Shown here one piece after another: positions 50,693 to 62,485 of a stretch of DNA of 64,000 nucleotides. The first letter of the stretch is position 1. Each line of letters begins with the position of its first letter. The translations under genes were made by a program, and so were the position numbers. Source of the stretch: Epiperipatus broadwayi (lineage: Eukaryota; Onychophora; Udeonychophora; Euonychophora; Peripatidae); NCBI GenBank assembly GCA_028023455.1, contig JAQFVV010006341.1, forward strand, positions 2,170,001-2,234,000, written 5' to 3'. Below the pieces are notes generated by a model. That model was not told the origin of the DNA, ran no database searches, and worked only from the letters and a program-made list of their open reading frames with translations.

Positions 50693-52798
50693 TCAACCAT
50701 TATCAATCCACTGCAGGATGAAGGTCTCTCCAAGTTTAATCCATCTTCTCCGATCTTTAGCTTCTCTTCTCCACATCACCCCTACACATTTTCTTATTTC
50801 ATCCATCCATCTTACATGTGGTCTCCTTCTGGGTCTTTTACAATCTCTTGGAATCCAGTTTAAAATTTCAATTGTCCATCTATTATCATCTCTTCTAGCA
50901 ATATGTCCAGCCCAACTCCACTTCAATCTTTTAATTTTTTCAATGAGGTCAGTAACACCTGTTTGTTCTCTTACCCATACATTGCGTTTTCGATCTCTTC
51001 TTGTTACTCTCAACATACATCTCTCCATACTTCTTTGAGTGGTCTGAAGTCTCTGTATTGATCTTCTATTAAGTGTCCAAGTCTCAGATCCATAAGTAAG
51101 AACTGGTAAAACACATTTGTTAAAAACCTTTCTTTTCAAACACATAGGCATATTTCCTTTTAATATCAAGTTATTTCTACCAAAAGCACTCCAACCAAGT
51201 TTAATTCTATGATTAATTTCCTCTATTATGTTTCCATCTGTATTAATAATCTGACCAAGGTATTTGTAACTCTTAACTTCTTCTAATTCATCATAATCAA
51301 TCTTTATTTTCATATTTTGAGCAAATCGATTAAACATTACTTTAGTCTTTTTAACATTTATCTTTAGTCCTACTTTCATCTGATAACTCCTGCAACATTT
51401 CCTGCAGCTCGGAAGCATTATTTGCAAAAACAACTACATCATCTGCGAAATCTAAATGACTTAAATAATCTCCATTTACTTTCACTCCTTTAGTTTCCCA
51501 TTTTAATCCACAAAATACTTCTTGCAGCACTGCTGTAAAAAGTTTTGGAGATATGGAGTCACCTTGTCTTACACCTTTCTCAATGTTGACTTTCCCAGTA
51601 TCATTATGTAATCTAATTGTTGCTGTTGCATTTTTATAAATATTCTTTAAAATATGACAATATCCTGGATCTATACCTTGATGATCCAATGCTTTAATCA
51701 CTGAAGAAATGTTTATAGAATCAAATGCCTTTTCATAATCCACAAATCCAAAACATAATGACAACTCATATTCATTTGTCCTTTCTATAACTTCTCTCAA
51801 TACTTGAATATGATCTACTGTACTAAAACCACTTTTAAATCCAGCTTGTTCTCTTGGTTGGTGAAAATCCAAGGTTCTCTGTAGACGAGTTGTAATTATC
51901 TTGGTAAAAATTTTATATAAAACTGATAAAAGGCTGATAGGTCTGTAATTTCTAATATCTTCTTTATCACCTTTTTTAAATATTAATATTATTACTGCAT
52001 TCTTCCAATCATCCGGTACATCTTTATCATTTAGACATTTGGTATATAACTTTGCTAATATTTTTTCTGTTTCTTCACCTGCTTCTTTTAATATATCAAT
52101 TATAATTCCATCATTACCTGGAGCCTTTCCTTTTTCATACATTTAATTGCATTTCTCACTTCTTCATTTAAAATTCTGGGCAATTCGGAAGATGTAATAG
52201 ATATAGGAGGTACTTGTTCTTTATTACTATATAATTCTTGATAAAAATCTTCTACCAATTTCATAATGTCATCCCTCTTTTTAGTAATAATTCCATCTTT
52301 TTTCCTTATTGCAGATATAAATTTCCTACCAATACCAAAATGTTGTTTTACATTCTTAAGACTTTTATTTTCTTCTACAGCTTTTCTTGCTAGTTCACAG
52401 TTATACTTTCTTATATCATTTTCAACTCTTTTCCACACCATTTTACAAAATTCGAGATATTCAATTCTTTTTAATGCATCATTCTTGCATATCTTCATAT
52501 TCCTTCTTTTCTTCATAAGTTCTCTAGTCTCAGTAGAAATTTTATTAGTCAATTGCTGCTTTTTTCTACCAGCTATCTTTGTTGCAGTTTTTAAAAGTGT
52601 ATCAGTTATTTTCATATTAATTTCATTCAAATCTGAATCATGTTCAAAATCTACTAATACTTGAAACCGATTTGTAAGTTCTAATTTAAATTCATTAGAA
52701 TGTTTCTGAAGATTAGGAATATCAACTGTAAATATAGTTTTTCTTAATAATTTTTGTCTCTCTAGTTTTACATTAACATGTATCTTACCCCTTACTAA
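50693..52798 (-). pseudogene. RTE reverse transcriptase and C-terminal domain, two frameshifts
   Basis: Replication enzyme of an RTE-clade LINE. It copies its RNA at the nicked target. In minus-strand order: linker after the endonuclease (LVRGKIHVNVKLERQ); RT motifs GKAPGNDGI, NYRPISLLSVLYKI, QAGFKSGFSTVDHI, GFVDYEKAFDSI and GVRQGDSISPKLFT; the catalytic LDFADDVVVFA (DD of motif C); then the thumb and C-terminal region with YGSETWTL and RLKWSWAGHIARR. The frame ends at 50693 at the element's very 3' end, as usual for RTE elements with almost no 3' UTR. Breaks occur near 52135 (just before GKAPGND) and near 51395 (after the LQEMLQELSDES block). Otherwise it is intact, so the copy is young. Confidence 0.95.
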
Positions 52799-53124
52799 AG
52801 GCTTTTGATCAGAGTAAACAACATTTTAAAATTGTTATGGGAGATTTTAATGCTAGAATTGGTAAACAAATGAAAGATGAAAGTGTTGTAGGTAATTTTG
52901 GTTATGGTAATAGAAATGAGAGAGGACATAGACTTGTGGAGTTTGCAGAGAAGGAAAAACTTTATATTATGAATTCTTTTTTTGAGAAAAATGTTAGAAG
53001 GAAATGGACATGGAAGCATCCAAATGAAGGTACAGCAGAATTGGATTATATTTTGACTAACAGGAAATACATATTTCAAGATTGTAATGTTCTTAATAAA
53101 TTTAACACAGGAAGTGATCATCGA
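52799..53124 (+). pseudogene. RTE AP-endonuclease domain, inverted fragment
   Basis: C-terminal part of the apurinic-like endonuclease that nicks target DNA for the RTE element. Motifs: IVMGDFNARIG (catalytic Asp/Asn), RNERG, RKWTWKHP, ELDYIL and SDHRL (catalytic Asp-His). The N-terminal half, with the metal-binding Glu, is absent. The segment points opposite to the RT, and its last codons are followed at once by the 53125-53137 target duplication. The TTAG of the target repeat equals the TTAG that continues the element (HRLV = CAT CGA TTA GTA), so microhomology priming is visible. Confidence 0.93.
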
Positions 53125-53137
53125 TTAGAATAATTAT

Positions 53138-54273
53138 ACTTAACCTTTAATGCTAAATTATTTGAATATCATTAGTGTAGTGGTTATGTCAAATATATAC
53201 ATTGGATTGTTAACTTTTTTTTAATTATTTTTACAATAAATTTTTATCAGTTATATTTGGTGCATTACCGAATGGCATGAACATTCTATCACTTCTGTTC
53301 AACTTCACTTCTGTACAGTTACATATTATGGCAAATATTAAAGTATAAATAAATTATGCATATGGAATCATTACTCACTAAAATCAGTAAACATATTTAT
53401 TTTCTGTGTAACTGCGTTATTGCTGCAAGTGATTGTTTGCCATTTCACGTTAAACAAAGTTTAATTGCTCTGTTATAGATTCTTAGATCGACGAAAATAA
53501 ATTCTTTAAATAGTTTTGTCATACATTAAAAATTATACAATTAAATAATTTTAAGATGATTATCAATGTCACTAGAAAATCATAAAAATATTAAGTTAAA
53601 TGCATAAATAAAAAAAATTAATTGCGAGTGTAAAAATTCACCGGGTAGCTCTGTGTAGCTACACTTCCACGAATACTGTTGCATTGTTTAAATACACCAT
53701 GCAAATATAATTTTTATGTGTCTAAGACTTTCATAGTGGTTCCACACAATGATTACATTATGTTTACACACATCCTAATATTCTATATAAGTGTATGCAG
53801 TAAATAATTCTTTCATCTCTTTTCAGATACTGATATTGAAAGCTTAGTTAATAAACATCATGATAATGAATGCTTAGTTAATAAAATATCGCTTAATTTT
53901 TAATATCAATTACTTTTTTTCCTACAAAAATATATATATTTGAATTTAATATAATTTTTTAACAAAAAATTATACCGAAGGAATTAACTAGAGTTTTGGA
54001 TATAAATTGACAAATTTAGATAAAAAATAATCTTTATTCAATGTTAATGCTAATATTTAATTTGTAACATATAACTTGATGATGTATAAAATACATAACG
54101 AAATAAATCCGTTTTTAAAATAATTTTCTATGACTGTTTTCAGCTATAACAATTTCGAAAAGTTATCTTACTAGGAGGTACATTTTGATGCCAATTTTTT
54201 CTTTTACTAAGCTTTTCCTAAATCGTGAAGAGCAGATATCGAATTACCAAATGAAATATTGAAAAATAATTAC
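53138..54273. other. Presumed RIC3 intron 1 sequence
   Basis: A/T-rich with no exon seen. Because RIC3 reads on the minus strand from 54418, this stretch and the RTE element probably lie in its first intron. Confidence 0.4.
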
Positions 54274-54418
54274 CTTCTACTCTATGGGTTGGTTTAGTAT
54301 ATATTCCTAATACACTTTTTAACATTGGATGAAAAATTTTTGGATAAAGAACTGCAAAACAGCCAAAAATAACTGCGAAAACGAAAGCTGTTTTACCCAT
54401 TCCGAAACCTTCAGACAT
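54274..54418 (-). CDS. RIC3: RIC3-like, first coding exon
   Basis: RIC-3 is an ER-membrane chaperone that promotes folding and assembly of nicotinic acetylcholine receptors. The exon starts at ATG 54418 (MSEGFGMGKT) and encodes one transmembrane helix containing FAVIFGCFAVLYPKIFHPM (about residues 12-32). This closely resembles the N-terminal helix and following YPKIF/HPM block I know from invertebrate RIC-3. It runs 48 codons plus one base to a donor, GAAG|GTAATT (54274/54273), so the intron is phase 1. An upstream in-frame ATG exists at 54466, but the conserved start fits 54418. Later exons (coiled coil, second helix) were not found in the window. The gene is head-to-head with CNOT11. Identification rests on one exon. 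Confidence 0.65.
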
Positions 54419-54627
54419 GATCAAACTTCTACAGTTTCTGCTATACTTTAATTTAGTAAATATCAATATGCATATTTGATCACGATATTAAAAATTAAAA
54501 TAATGAAATAAAATTTATAATAAAAAATATTTAAAATAAAATGAATATTTTTAATAGATATATAAAGTTTTGCTTATTATTATTATTTTCATATAAACAT
54601 TGTCGGACTAGAGATTATTATTCAAAC
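54419..54627. promoter_or_regulatory. 209-bp bidirectional promoter, RIC3/CNOT11
   Basis: All DNA between the two start codons, which face away from each other. It must contain both 5' UTRs and core promoters unless non-coding upstream exons exist. It is A/T-rich, with TTTGATCACG near 54475 and a (TTA)n patch at 54574-54588. No single TATA box can be picked from such composition. Confidence 0.6.
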
Positions 54628-54665
54628 ATGGCGCTAACTGTGAAGGAAATGACTTCTTTACTAAG
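54628..54665 (+). CDS. CNOT11: CNOT11, exon 1
   Basis: CNOT11 is the CCR4-NOT deadenylase subunit that, with CNOT10, forms a module on the CNOT1 N-terminus. This exon encodes MALTVKEMTSLL plus two bases (AG) before a donor AG|GTATAT. Joined to the first base of exon 2 the split codon becomes AGT (Ser), giving SLLS followed by VLSEEA. As I recall, human CNOT11 has the near-identical MSLTPKELSSLLS at the start of its conserved domain. The exact phase match across an 8.17-kb intron is strong support. Vertebrate CNOT11 has a Gly-rich extension before this Met; here the protein appears to start directly at it. The context ATTCAAACATGG is a reasonable start. Confidence 0.85.
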
Positions 54666-55487
54666 GTATATTGAGTGTTTCAATTCTTTCATGGAATATC
54701 TATTGTATTACAATTTTTTTAAAATAGATATGTATTTTAAGCTATAAAAAAATGTAACTCCGAAATTTATCATTTGGATACTTTGTTTTAAGAAAAATAA
54801 TTTATCTATTACAAACAAATATTTCAGTTATTTGATTTTTTTTTTTTTTTAATTAACTAGCTTGCAGAAAAAATTGTATTTAGAATATATGGTATGAGAC
54901 CATAAGAAATAATAATTAAATTATTATAATTTGGTTAAAGCTAATAATTATATATATTAATTGTTTGTATCATTAATTTTCATTCAAGGCGACAGGTACG
55001 TGTTTATGCGTTTGCTAAAATTCTAAAAGTAAATTCAAGTAGATAGCTTTTCCAGTTCTAACAAATGTTTTTAAAATTTATATATGTATAGGTTCGAATT
55101 GCATTGAAAATGAAGTAGATATTTTGTTTATTAAAAATGCATTTTTTAAAACATAATAGACATCCTTACATTTTAGATGTATATTGAGTTTACGAAGAAA
55201 AAATTACAAAATGTAGATTTATAAGAAAATACTAAACATTTATTTTGAAAACAAATGTTAATAATAAAAAATTAAAAAAGAAATACTAAATTTTGTAGTA
55301 AAAGACGAATTAAAGTGATCATATACAAAGTGTAAAGCATTACAACACCAAGACAAGCAATGAAATAGAAAAAGGAATGATCCTATAACGAATACGCGAA
55401 AACAATTAAAAAAAAGGCTATGAATTATATAATATTGTAATTATAAATGAGAATGGAATTTCAATCTGTAAACGTTTTAAACCAAAC

Positions 55488-55830
55488 ATGAATTGAAAAA
55501 TGAATAAAATGCAATTTTAAAACTATAATATAATTCTCATAATAGGTTTTATCTAAATAATAATAAACAAAATACTGATAAAATTTTAAAGAGTGATTAT
55601 CAATTATCATTCCAATTCAAAGAAAAAACTAGATACAAAAGAAAACAGAACTAAACAAGATGAATTGAAAAATGAATTAAATGCAATTTTAAAACTATAA
55701 TATAATAAACAATACATTTTATCTCTAAATAATAGTAAAAACAATACTGCTAAAAATTTAAAGAGTGATTATCCATTATCAATATTGGATGTGATTATTC
55801 CAATTCAAAGAAGAAAAAACAGATAAACAT
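55488..55830. repeat. 172-bp tandem duplication
   Basis: Copies start at 55488 and 55660, each with ATGAATTGAAAAATGAAT. They share TTTTAAAACTATAATATAAT and AAAGAGTGATTATC blocks, with small indels. Confidence 0.85.
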
Positions 55831-58456
55831 AAAAAAGAAAAGAAAAAATAATCCATGAAATATGTTTTGTAATGATTATACAAACAAATCCAGGAAACAA
55901 ATTCTATATCATATAGTGTTTCTTTAGTCTAACATTCCTTCCTGGAATAAACTTTTGTCATGGAAAACTTCCATTGTATTATCTCTTTGTAGTTCTCCAT
56001 TATATTTTAACCTCAGCCATGTGAGATATCTTTATAACATAAACTTGATCTGCCTCTCCCATAGAAACTATTCTTGAGTTTGCCATAAAATTTTTGTTTT
56101 TAGATAATTTGTAACATTAGTTCTCATGTCCAATCCAATAAAAATATGATTTACATAGTAAGCTGTGTATCATATTTAGCTAATGATCTAGCTGCCAAGT
56201 TGTAAAGAAAGACAATGTGAGTGAAGGTTTCATAATTTTGAATATTTTCACACAATGCTATATTTTCAAATTTTTGATATTAAATCATAATTACAGTTCA
56301 AATCTTTTTTCAGAACAATTTGATAAACAGTTCAAGTGAGTGTTATTGAAAGAGCTATAATTTTTAAAATTATTAATTAAAAGTTTGTATTATGAATTTA
56401 ATGAAATATTTATTATTTCCTTGTTTTTCACACATCTGTAACTATGACTAGTATTGAAATATTTTAATATTTTTTAGTAAATTAAAAATAATAATAAATT
56501 ATAAAAGGAATTTATTTGTCCAAACTAGAATATTCAAAACGAATTTCAAGGCAAGGAGGGAGGATATTTAAAATTGATATATTTATTATTTTGTTTTTTT
56601 AGAATAAATAACTAAAAATTGTAATATAAATGAATGAAAATAAAAATTTTGCATATTAGAATGGGGGGTGGGGGTTGATGTTTTTAATCAAGCCTAATTT
56701 TTTTTTAGCTATAACATTGCATCTAGCAAATGGGGAAAACATATTGATTGATCACATGGTTCTTGCCATTGTATTTTTAGAATCTTATGAAACATTTTTA
56801 AATAAAAAAATTTTAATCTTTTATATTACACGAATAGGTAGATGGTTCAGGTTTCATTTATGTACAATAAATTTGATAAAATAATAGTTTTATGTACAAT
56901 TTAATTGCAATAGTTATAATATGAAATCCCTTTTTTAAAAATTTTCTAAATGCAATAGCAGCATTTCAACATCTAAGTTTGCTTTCTTAATAAAACTATT
57001 AAAATATTTGACACATTCTCAATTTAATAATCATTCTAATTAAAAGTTGCGGAAGATTTTTCTTTCATTATTGGCTGATAAAGGATTTAAGTTTTTTTAA
57101 CATTAATTAACTAAACAAAAGTTGTATATGTTGCATTCAAAACATTGTGTAGATTACCTTTAGATTAGTGAAGATAATAGGATCATTAACATACTGTAAA
57201 TTTTGAAACCAAGAAGATGGTTTTCAGGCTATTAGACTGATAGTTTAAAAAAGTTAAATGGCTGTTAGATATATAAGTGCATTAGTCCAACTTTGAACCC
57301 AAAATGTTCATTAATGATTTCCATAAGACCAGCTGAGTTCGGTTATATGACTATAATAGCATTATTATTTAGCATTTATTGATTACTCAAGCTATGTATT
57401 TTTAAATGTATTTTATTTTTAAGTGCAAAGATTTAGTAGACCATTTGAATTTTTAAACCTGAAATATAACTATATACGTGTGTTCATAACCTAATCATCT
57501 CAGTGATTTTATTTTAAGAAAACAATAAAGTTATATATTCTAACAATATATGTTAAAAAATATATTTCAGTAATTTGAAATAGATTAAAAATAAATGATA
57601 TTTATTTATTAGAAAAATATGAAAATGTTGGATGTCACATGTATTTATTTATATATGTTCTTTATATATATGATCGAATGAATAATTATTACTTTGTGTT
57701 ATAACTGTCACTGAGTTTTTCGTGCCATCAGTCATCTATTCTCACTAATTGTCGCAATTGAATTGTATGTTTCTGCAATCACATTTTCATTTTTTAATTC
57801 CAAGTACGTACAGCAATTTTGATTTTAATCTTCTTCTCTTTCTTTAATTTTTAATTTCATTCTTTATCTTTCTGTTTTTTTGTTTACCTTCTGGTATTAG
57901 AATGACTATTCATTTACATTCCTAAAAATGAGCAATTCACCAGATATTTGGCATGTTAATTTATTTCTAGACCATTTATTTAAAGGACAGATATTTATAA
58001 ATATGGTTTTTCAAGCATACTGTCATTTATACTGTTTTGAGAAAGATGACAGTTAAGGACTTTTGTTTTTTTCACTTCCTTATTGCTTTCTTATTGCTGA
58101 GTACTTTGTATACTTTTCATATTCACATATATTTGCATTAAAAAATTCTGCTTTTGTTTTTTTATTTCCTATACACACATTGTATGTTGTGCATCTATTT
58201 ATAACAAAATTAAATAAATAACTTAATAATTATTTATTTGAGAATATTTTGGTTTAAAGAAATAATAAAATATTGTCACTAAATAAATCTTAATGATCAC
58301 ATGACAAGTGGAACAGAATATCATTAATTTCATATTCCATATATAAATAAATTTATAATGCATAACTCTAGGCAGATAGAAATTTTTACTAATACAAATT
58401 CAACTAACTTTAAACTCTATCAGCTATGCCTATTATCATTATCACAGTGAAGAACT

Positions 58457-58500
58457 ACAAGTAAACAAAAAATATATATATTTTTTGTTTCTTTACTTGT
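58457..58500. repeat. 44-bp palindrome
   Basis: ACAAGTAAA and CAAAAAATATA are followed by their complements TATTTTTTG and TTTACTTGT, with a three-base offset. It is a short hairpin just upstream of the segmental duplication. Confidence 0.75.
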
Positions 58501-58559
58501 GGTTGTTCTGTATAGCGATGGGTAATTAATGGCTAACAGTTACTTGAATATATATTATA

Positions 58560-59665
58560 ACATTTATACCTGTCCAACTACAATATTACTATACTACAAA
58601 CAATGGTAATTGGAAAAAAATATATAATAAAATAAAAATATTCATGAATTAATTTAATCTAATGGCAACAGCTTACATGGTAGAGTGACTTTACAATTTT
58701 TATTTTTTATTAACTACTTTATTATAGTCTCGGATAATGACCAGACTGGGCTTACATATCGAACAAATCTTAATTCAGATCCAACCACGTTTCCTGGTTA
58801 TTATCCTCTCCACAATTATGATATTTGTATAAGAAAAGTAAAATAGTCTTCTTGGAATTTTGATGAGAAATAAATGAACAACAAAATTATTAATAATAAC
58901 ACTAATTTTAATTAACAAATATAATAAAATAATATAAAAATTTATATTTACATTAGAACATGCATGACAGGAAATCTTTTATTTCTAATAATTCATAAAA
59001 GTTTTATATGAGTTTGATTCAGTTACCCATTTATATGCAATTAAGCTCAGTTTTATTTCACATTAGAAGAATTTTGAATTGAGATATATGGCCATACAGA
59101 TAGTCATTTCATATTTCTAATATAATTATCAATAGTTTACTTCCATGAAGTTTCTTTTTAAAGAATGACCCTTTGTGACTGAGAAATCAAATCTCCAAAA
59201 TGTATTAATCTATTTATTGTAGGGTATTTTTTTATGACAAACAATTAGTTGAATGGCAAGTTTCCTTGTGCGATCAAGTATCATATATTTTAATGTCCAC
59301 AATCAATTACTAAGTTGGCAGAAGTATTTTTGGATTCCTAAGGCATTTTTTTTACAGCTCCATAATAAGATATATCAATGGAAAGTTTGGGGGGGGGGGG
59401 CATTCGGAAGCTCTTTTTTTCCAACTTTAATTTAAAAAGCCAATGATGTAATAGTTATTTTTTTATTTTGCAACTGATTTCCATAGCACTTTGTTATTTT
59501 AATAGAGTCCGTTTTATTTTCACTTATAATTTCAATAAACACAAACAAAAAATATCATTGTAATTTAATAATTTTTTTTTTAAACTGGTTAATAATTTAT
59601 TTTACACACCTGACCTTTACAAAAGCCCAGTATATAAATTATTATGGTAATATTTGCCCATCCTT
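58560..59665. repeat. Segmental duplication copy 1 (no hAT insertion)
   Basis: About 1.1 kb alignable to 60780-62485 in the same orientation. Anchors: ACTGGGCTTACAT (58747) with ACTGGGCCTACAT (61442); TTGAATTGAGATATATGG in both (59073 and 61751); a G run then CATTC (59390 and 62082). It contains CTACAAAC at the point where copy 2 holds the hAT element. Confidence 0.85.
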
Positions 59666-60779
59666 TATTTAGTAATAAAATAGAATTGATTTGGCATAAA
59701 CACTGCTCTCTTTTATTTTTACTCTAAAAATTGTTTTATTTTAATTTTAAAATAATGCCATACTTAGCTTCATTTTTTAAAAATGGACTTTCAAACTGGT
59801 ACAAATATAACAAACAAAATATCATTTTGGTCTGGATAATATTTTCTAAATTCTATCATACTTGGTATACATATATATATATTTTTAAAATTCAATTGAA
59901 GTTATTTATTGGATGTGGTCATCCACTCACAATGCTAGGATGCAAAGAATTCCCCCACTGACAATGAGTATTCCATGTAATATGAACACCAAAAGAACTA
60001 TCTCTGTCACAAATAACATCATCCATCCCCACATATAAATAGACACCAATACATTTAACTAAATCCTGGCTCTTCTACAAGACTTAGAGGCTTCTCAATT
60101 TAGCTTTTAAGTTCTTTATTTTGGATCTTAAGATCTTCACTTTGTTTTTCAATTTTACATTTCAATCCCCCAATTTTCTCACTTTGTTTTTCAATTTGTT
60201 TAAACGTGCTTTCCATGTTCTCTTTTTTTTTTTTTAATTTCTGCAAACATGTTCATGATCATGTTCATAAACTCATTACTATGAATCTCAGTTTCACTTC
60301 CATGAGGTTCCATTTTCCCCTTAGCTCTTGTAACCATAGATATAATTACCATATGTAAAAAACTATAATAAAATTAGTAAACTTTTCTACAATAATTAGA
60401 AAAAATATATATACATATAACATTAATTTTATTGCTTCTTTACTTGAAATTAGAATGCTCACCCATCTTTCTACTATGTAGCCTCTCTCTATCACTGCAC
60501 TATGTTTTATTTTTAATGCCTTATTTTATTTATTTTCTTATTATTATCTCTACCAACCTGTTCATATCATTATCTAAAGATAATTATTTTTTGATTATTA
60601 TTTTTTTTCAACAAAATATAAATTCTTATCTGATCAAGTATTACTTATTTTATATTTTAATGGTTAATTTATTTTTTCCAAATGCTAATAATTAAAAAAA
60701 AAAAGAAATTTTAAACTGAATTGGATTCAATCCTTGTTTGTTTTGATCGAGATTATTCCAGCCAGTTCCTCAAATATGA
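59666..60779. other. Spacer between duplicates, no supported gene
   Basis: A/T-rich intronic sequence. Repeated TTTGTTTTTCAATTT phrases occur at 60140-60200. Open frames of 76 and 87 codons look random. Confidence 0.45.
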
Positions 60780-62485
60780 TGGTTTTTATACATTTTCACC
60801 CATCCAGCTATAATACTACTATAAATCAGGGGTGGGCAGTTGTTTTGGCTCGGGGGCCGCAGAGGTTGGCGGAGGGCCGCATTGGGGGACACTTTGTGGA
60901 AACGAAGGTTAGCAGAGGGCCGCACCTTTTTTCATGACACAATAAACACACTGTTTTATTCCCTGTATTACCAAAGAAATATTTATTTTTCCATTCTTCA
61001 TTAAACACATGACATTCCTCACCAATTTTACATTTTTTCGGAGGGTTCATGGTTTCACTAAAGTTGGAAATGTATATATTTGCTAATGCAAAGACAAAAT
61101 TGAAATTAACCAGATCAACTGGAAAAGCACTGCACATCATATCTACACTGCACATGTGCATTGACGTGGCCATCCTAGTGGAAAATACGAGGCGAATCTT
61201 CCATCACGCACGGGAAGGAAATCTCAGTTCAAGGCAGATTTTTCTGATTGTCTTGTTGGGCTGCTATTTGCCCACCCCTGCTATAAACCATAGTAATTGG
61301 GAAAAAAGTATTATAAAATTAAAATATTCACAAATTAGGGAATATGAAACTAAACAGGCAACTGCTTACATGGTAGAGTGACTGTACAATTTTTTTTTTT
61401 TTTTATTAACTACTTTATAGTAATCACAGATAATAACCAGACTGGGCCTACATGAAGGACAAGTCTTTATGCAGATCCAGACACGTTTCTTGATCATTAT
61501 TCTGTCCACAGTTATCATACTATAAGAAAAGTAAAATAGTTTACTTGGAATTCAAAAGAGAAATAATGAACAACAAAATTAATAATAATAATATTAACTT
61601 TAATTAACAAATAAAATAATATAATTTATATTTACATCAGTGTACTAGTATAGAGAACATGCTTGACAAAAAATCTCTTATTTATAATAATTCATAAAGG
61701 TTTTTTATGAGTTTGATTCAGTTATGCAATTGAGCTCAATTTCAGTTCACATTGGAAAATTTTGAATTGAGATATATGGTCATACAGATTGTCATTTCCT
61801 ATTTCTAATATAATTATTAGTGATTTATTTTCATGAAATTCCCTTTTAAAGGGTGGCTTTTTGTGATAGTGGAATCAAATCTCCAAAATGTACTAATCCA
61901 TTTATTTTGGGGGATTTTCTTCTGACAAACAATTAGTTGAATGATAGATTTCCTTATGCGATCAATTATCATATATTTTAGTGTTCACAATCATTTAATA
62001 AGTTGGCAGAAACGTTTTTGATTACTAAGGCATTTTTTTTACAGCTTCATAATAAACTACATCAATGGAAAGTTGTTTTTTTGGGGGGGAGGAGGGGGCA
62101 TTCTGAAGCTCTATCTCTGTAATTGTTATATCCATATAGATGAAAAGTAAATTTTTCTTGGCTTTCATTCTATAAGCAGCACAAAGAAATAAAGTTTTTC
62201 CCATATTTTGTTTGAAAAAGCAGATGCCGTAAAAAGGTTTTTTCCTTCTTTTTGCAATTGGTTTCCATAGCAACTTTATTTTTAAATAGTCAGTTGTATT
62301 TTCACTTATAATTTCAATAAACAAGAACAAAAAGTAATATTGCCATTTAATAATAATAATACATTTTTTTTAACTGATTCATAATTTATTTTACACTCAC
62401 GACTTTTATAACATTTTAAAAGATATAAATAAAAAAATGCATATATCTTTACAAAAGCTATGTACGTAAACTGTTATGGAGGTTA
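60780..62485. repeat. Segmental duplication copy 2, split by hAT element
   Basis: Second copy of 58560-59665. It carries the 454-bp hAT insertion at 60827-61280 and about 100 bp absent from copy 1 (62114-62215). On the minus strand both copies keep a gap-free readable stretch (QLIVCHKKIP in copy 1, QLIVCQKKIP in copy 2, then TFWRFD). This hints that the ancestor was coding, but no family is recognised. Confidence 0.8.
60819..61288 (-). mobile_element. Internally deleted hAT with N-terminal transposase remnant
   Basis: The element is 60827-61280 (454 bp) with inverted ends CAGGGGTGGGCAG and TTTGCCCACCCCTG. Its 8-bp target repeats are CTATAAAT (60819-60826) and CTATAAAC (61281-61288), one mismatch. 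Between the ends the minus strand encodes the N-terminus of a hAT transposase from the ATG at 61050: EECHVFNEEWKNKYFF, then TVCLLCHEK, the BED-like CxxC finger start of GTF2IRD2/SCAND3-like transposases. The frame then runs into the terminal GGGCCGC-rich sequence. This is a deletion derivative that kept the transposase 5' end. Confidence 0.88.

Larger units (their letters stand above)
50666..53137 (-). mobile_element. RTE-type LINE insertion with inverted 5' end and 13-bp TSD
   Basis: The whole insertion is bounded by perfect direct repeats TTAGAATAATTAT (50666-50678 and 53125-53137). The 3' end (on minus) is a TGATGATGATGATAAT tail at 50679-50694. The RT part runs on the minus strand from 52798 to the tail. 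The endonuclease part, 52799-53124, runs on the plus strand. At the two break ends the protein resumes at the same residue: SDHRL ends the plus segment and LVRGK starts the minus one. This is a 5' inversion of the twin-priming type. It is also 5' truncated within the endonuclease. Confidence 0.93.
54666..58559 (+). other. CNOT11 intron 1, proximal part
   Basis: A/T-rich intron sequence without coding signal. It includes a 172-bp tandem duplication (55488-55830) and simple repeats. The donor at 54666 is GTATAT; the acceptor is at 62837-62838. Confidence 0.7.

Noticed and set aside
50718-51038. Plus-strand frame of 106 codons (and 52266-52664)
   Set aside because: Antisense shadows of the RTE reverse transcriptase.
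52795-53121. Minus-strand frame of 108 codons
   Set aside because: Antisense shadow of the inverted endonuclease segment, which has clear MGDFNA and SDHRL motifs on the plus strand.
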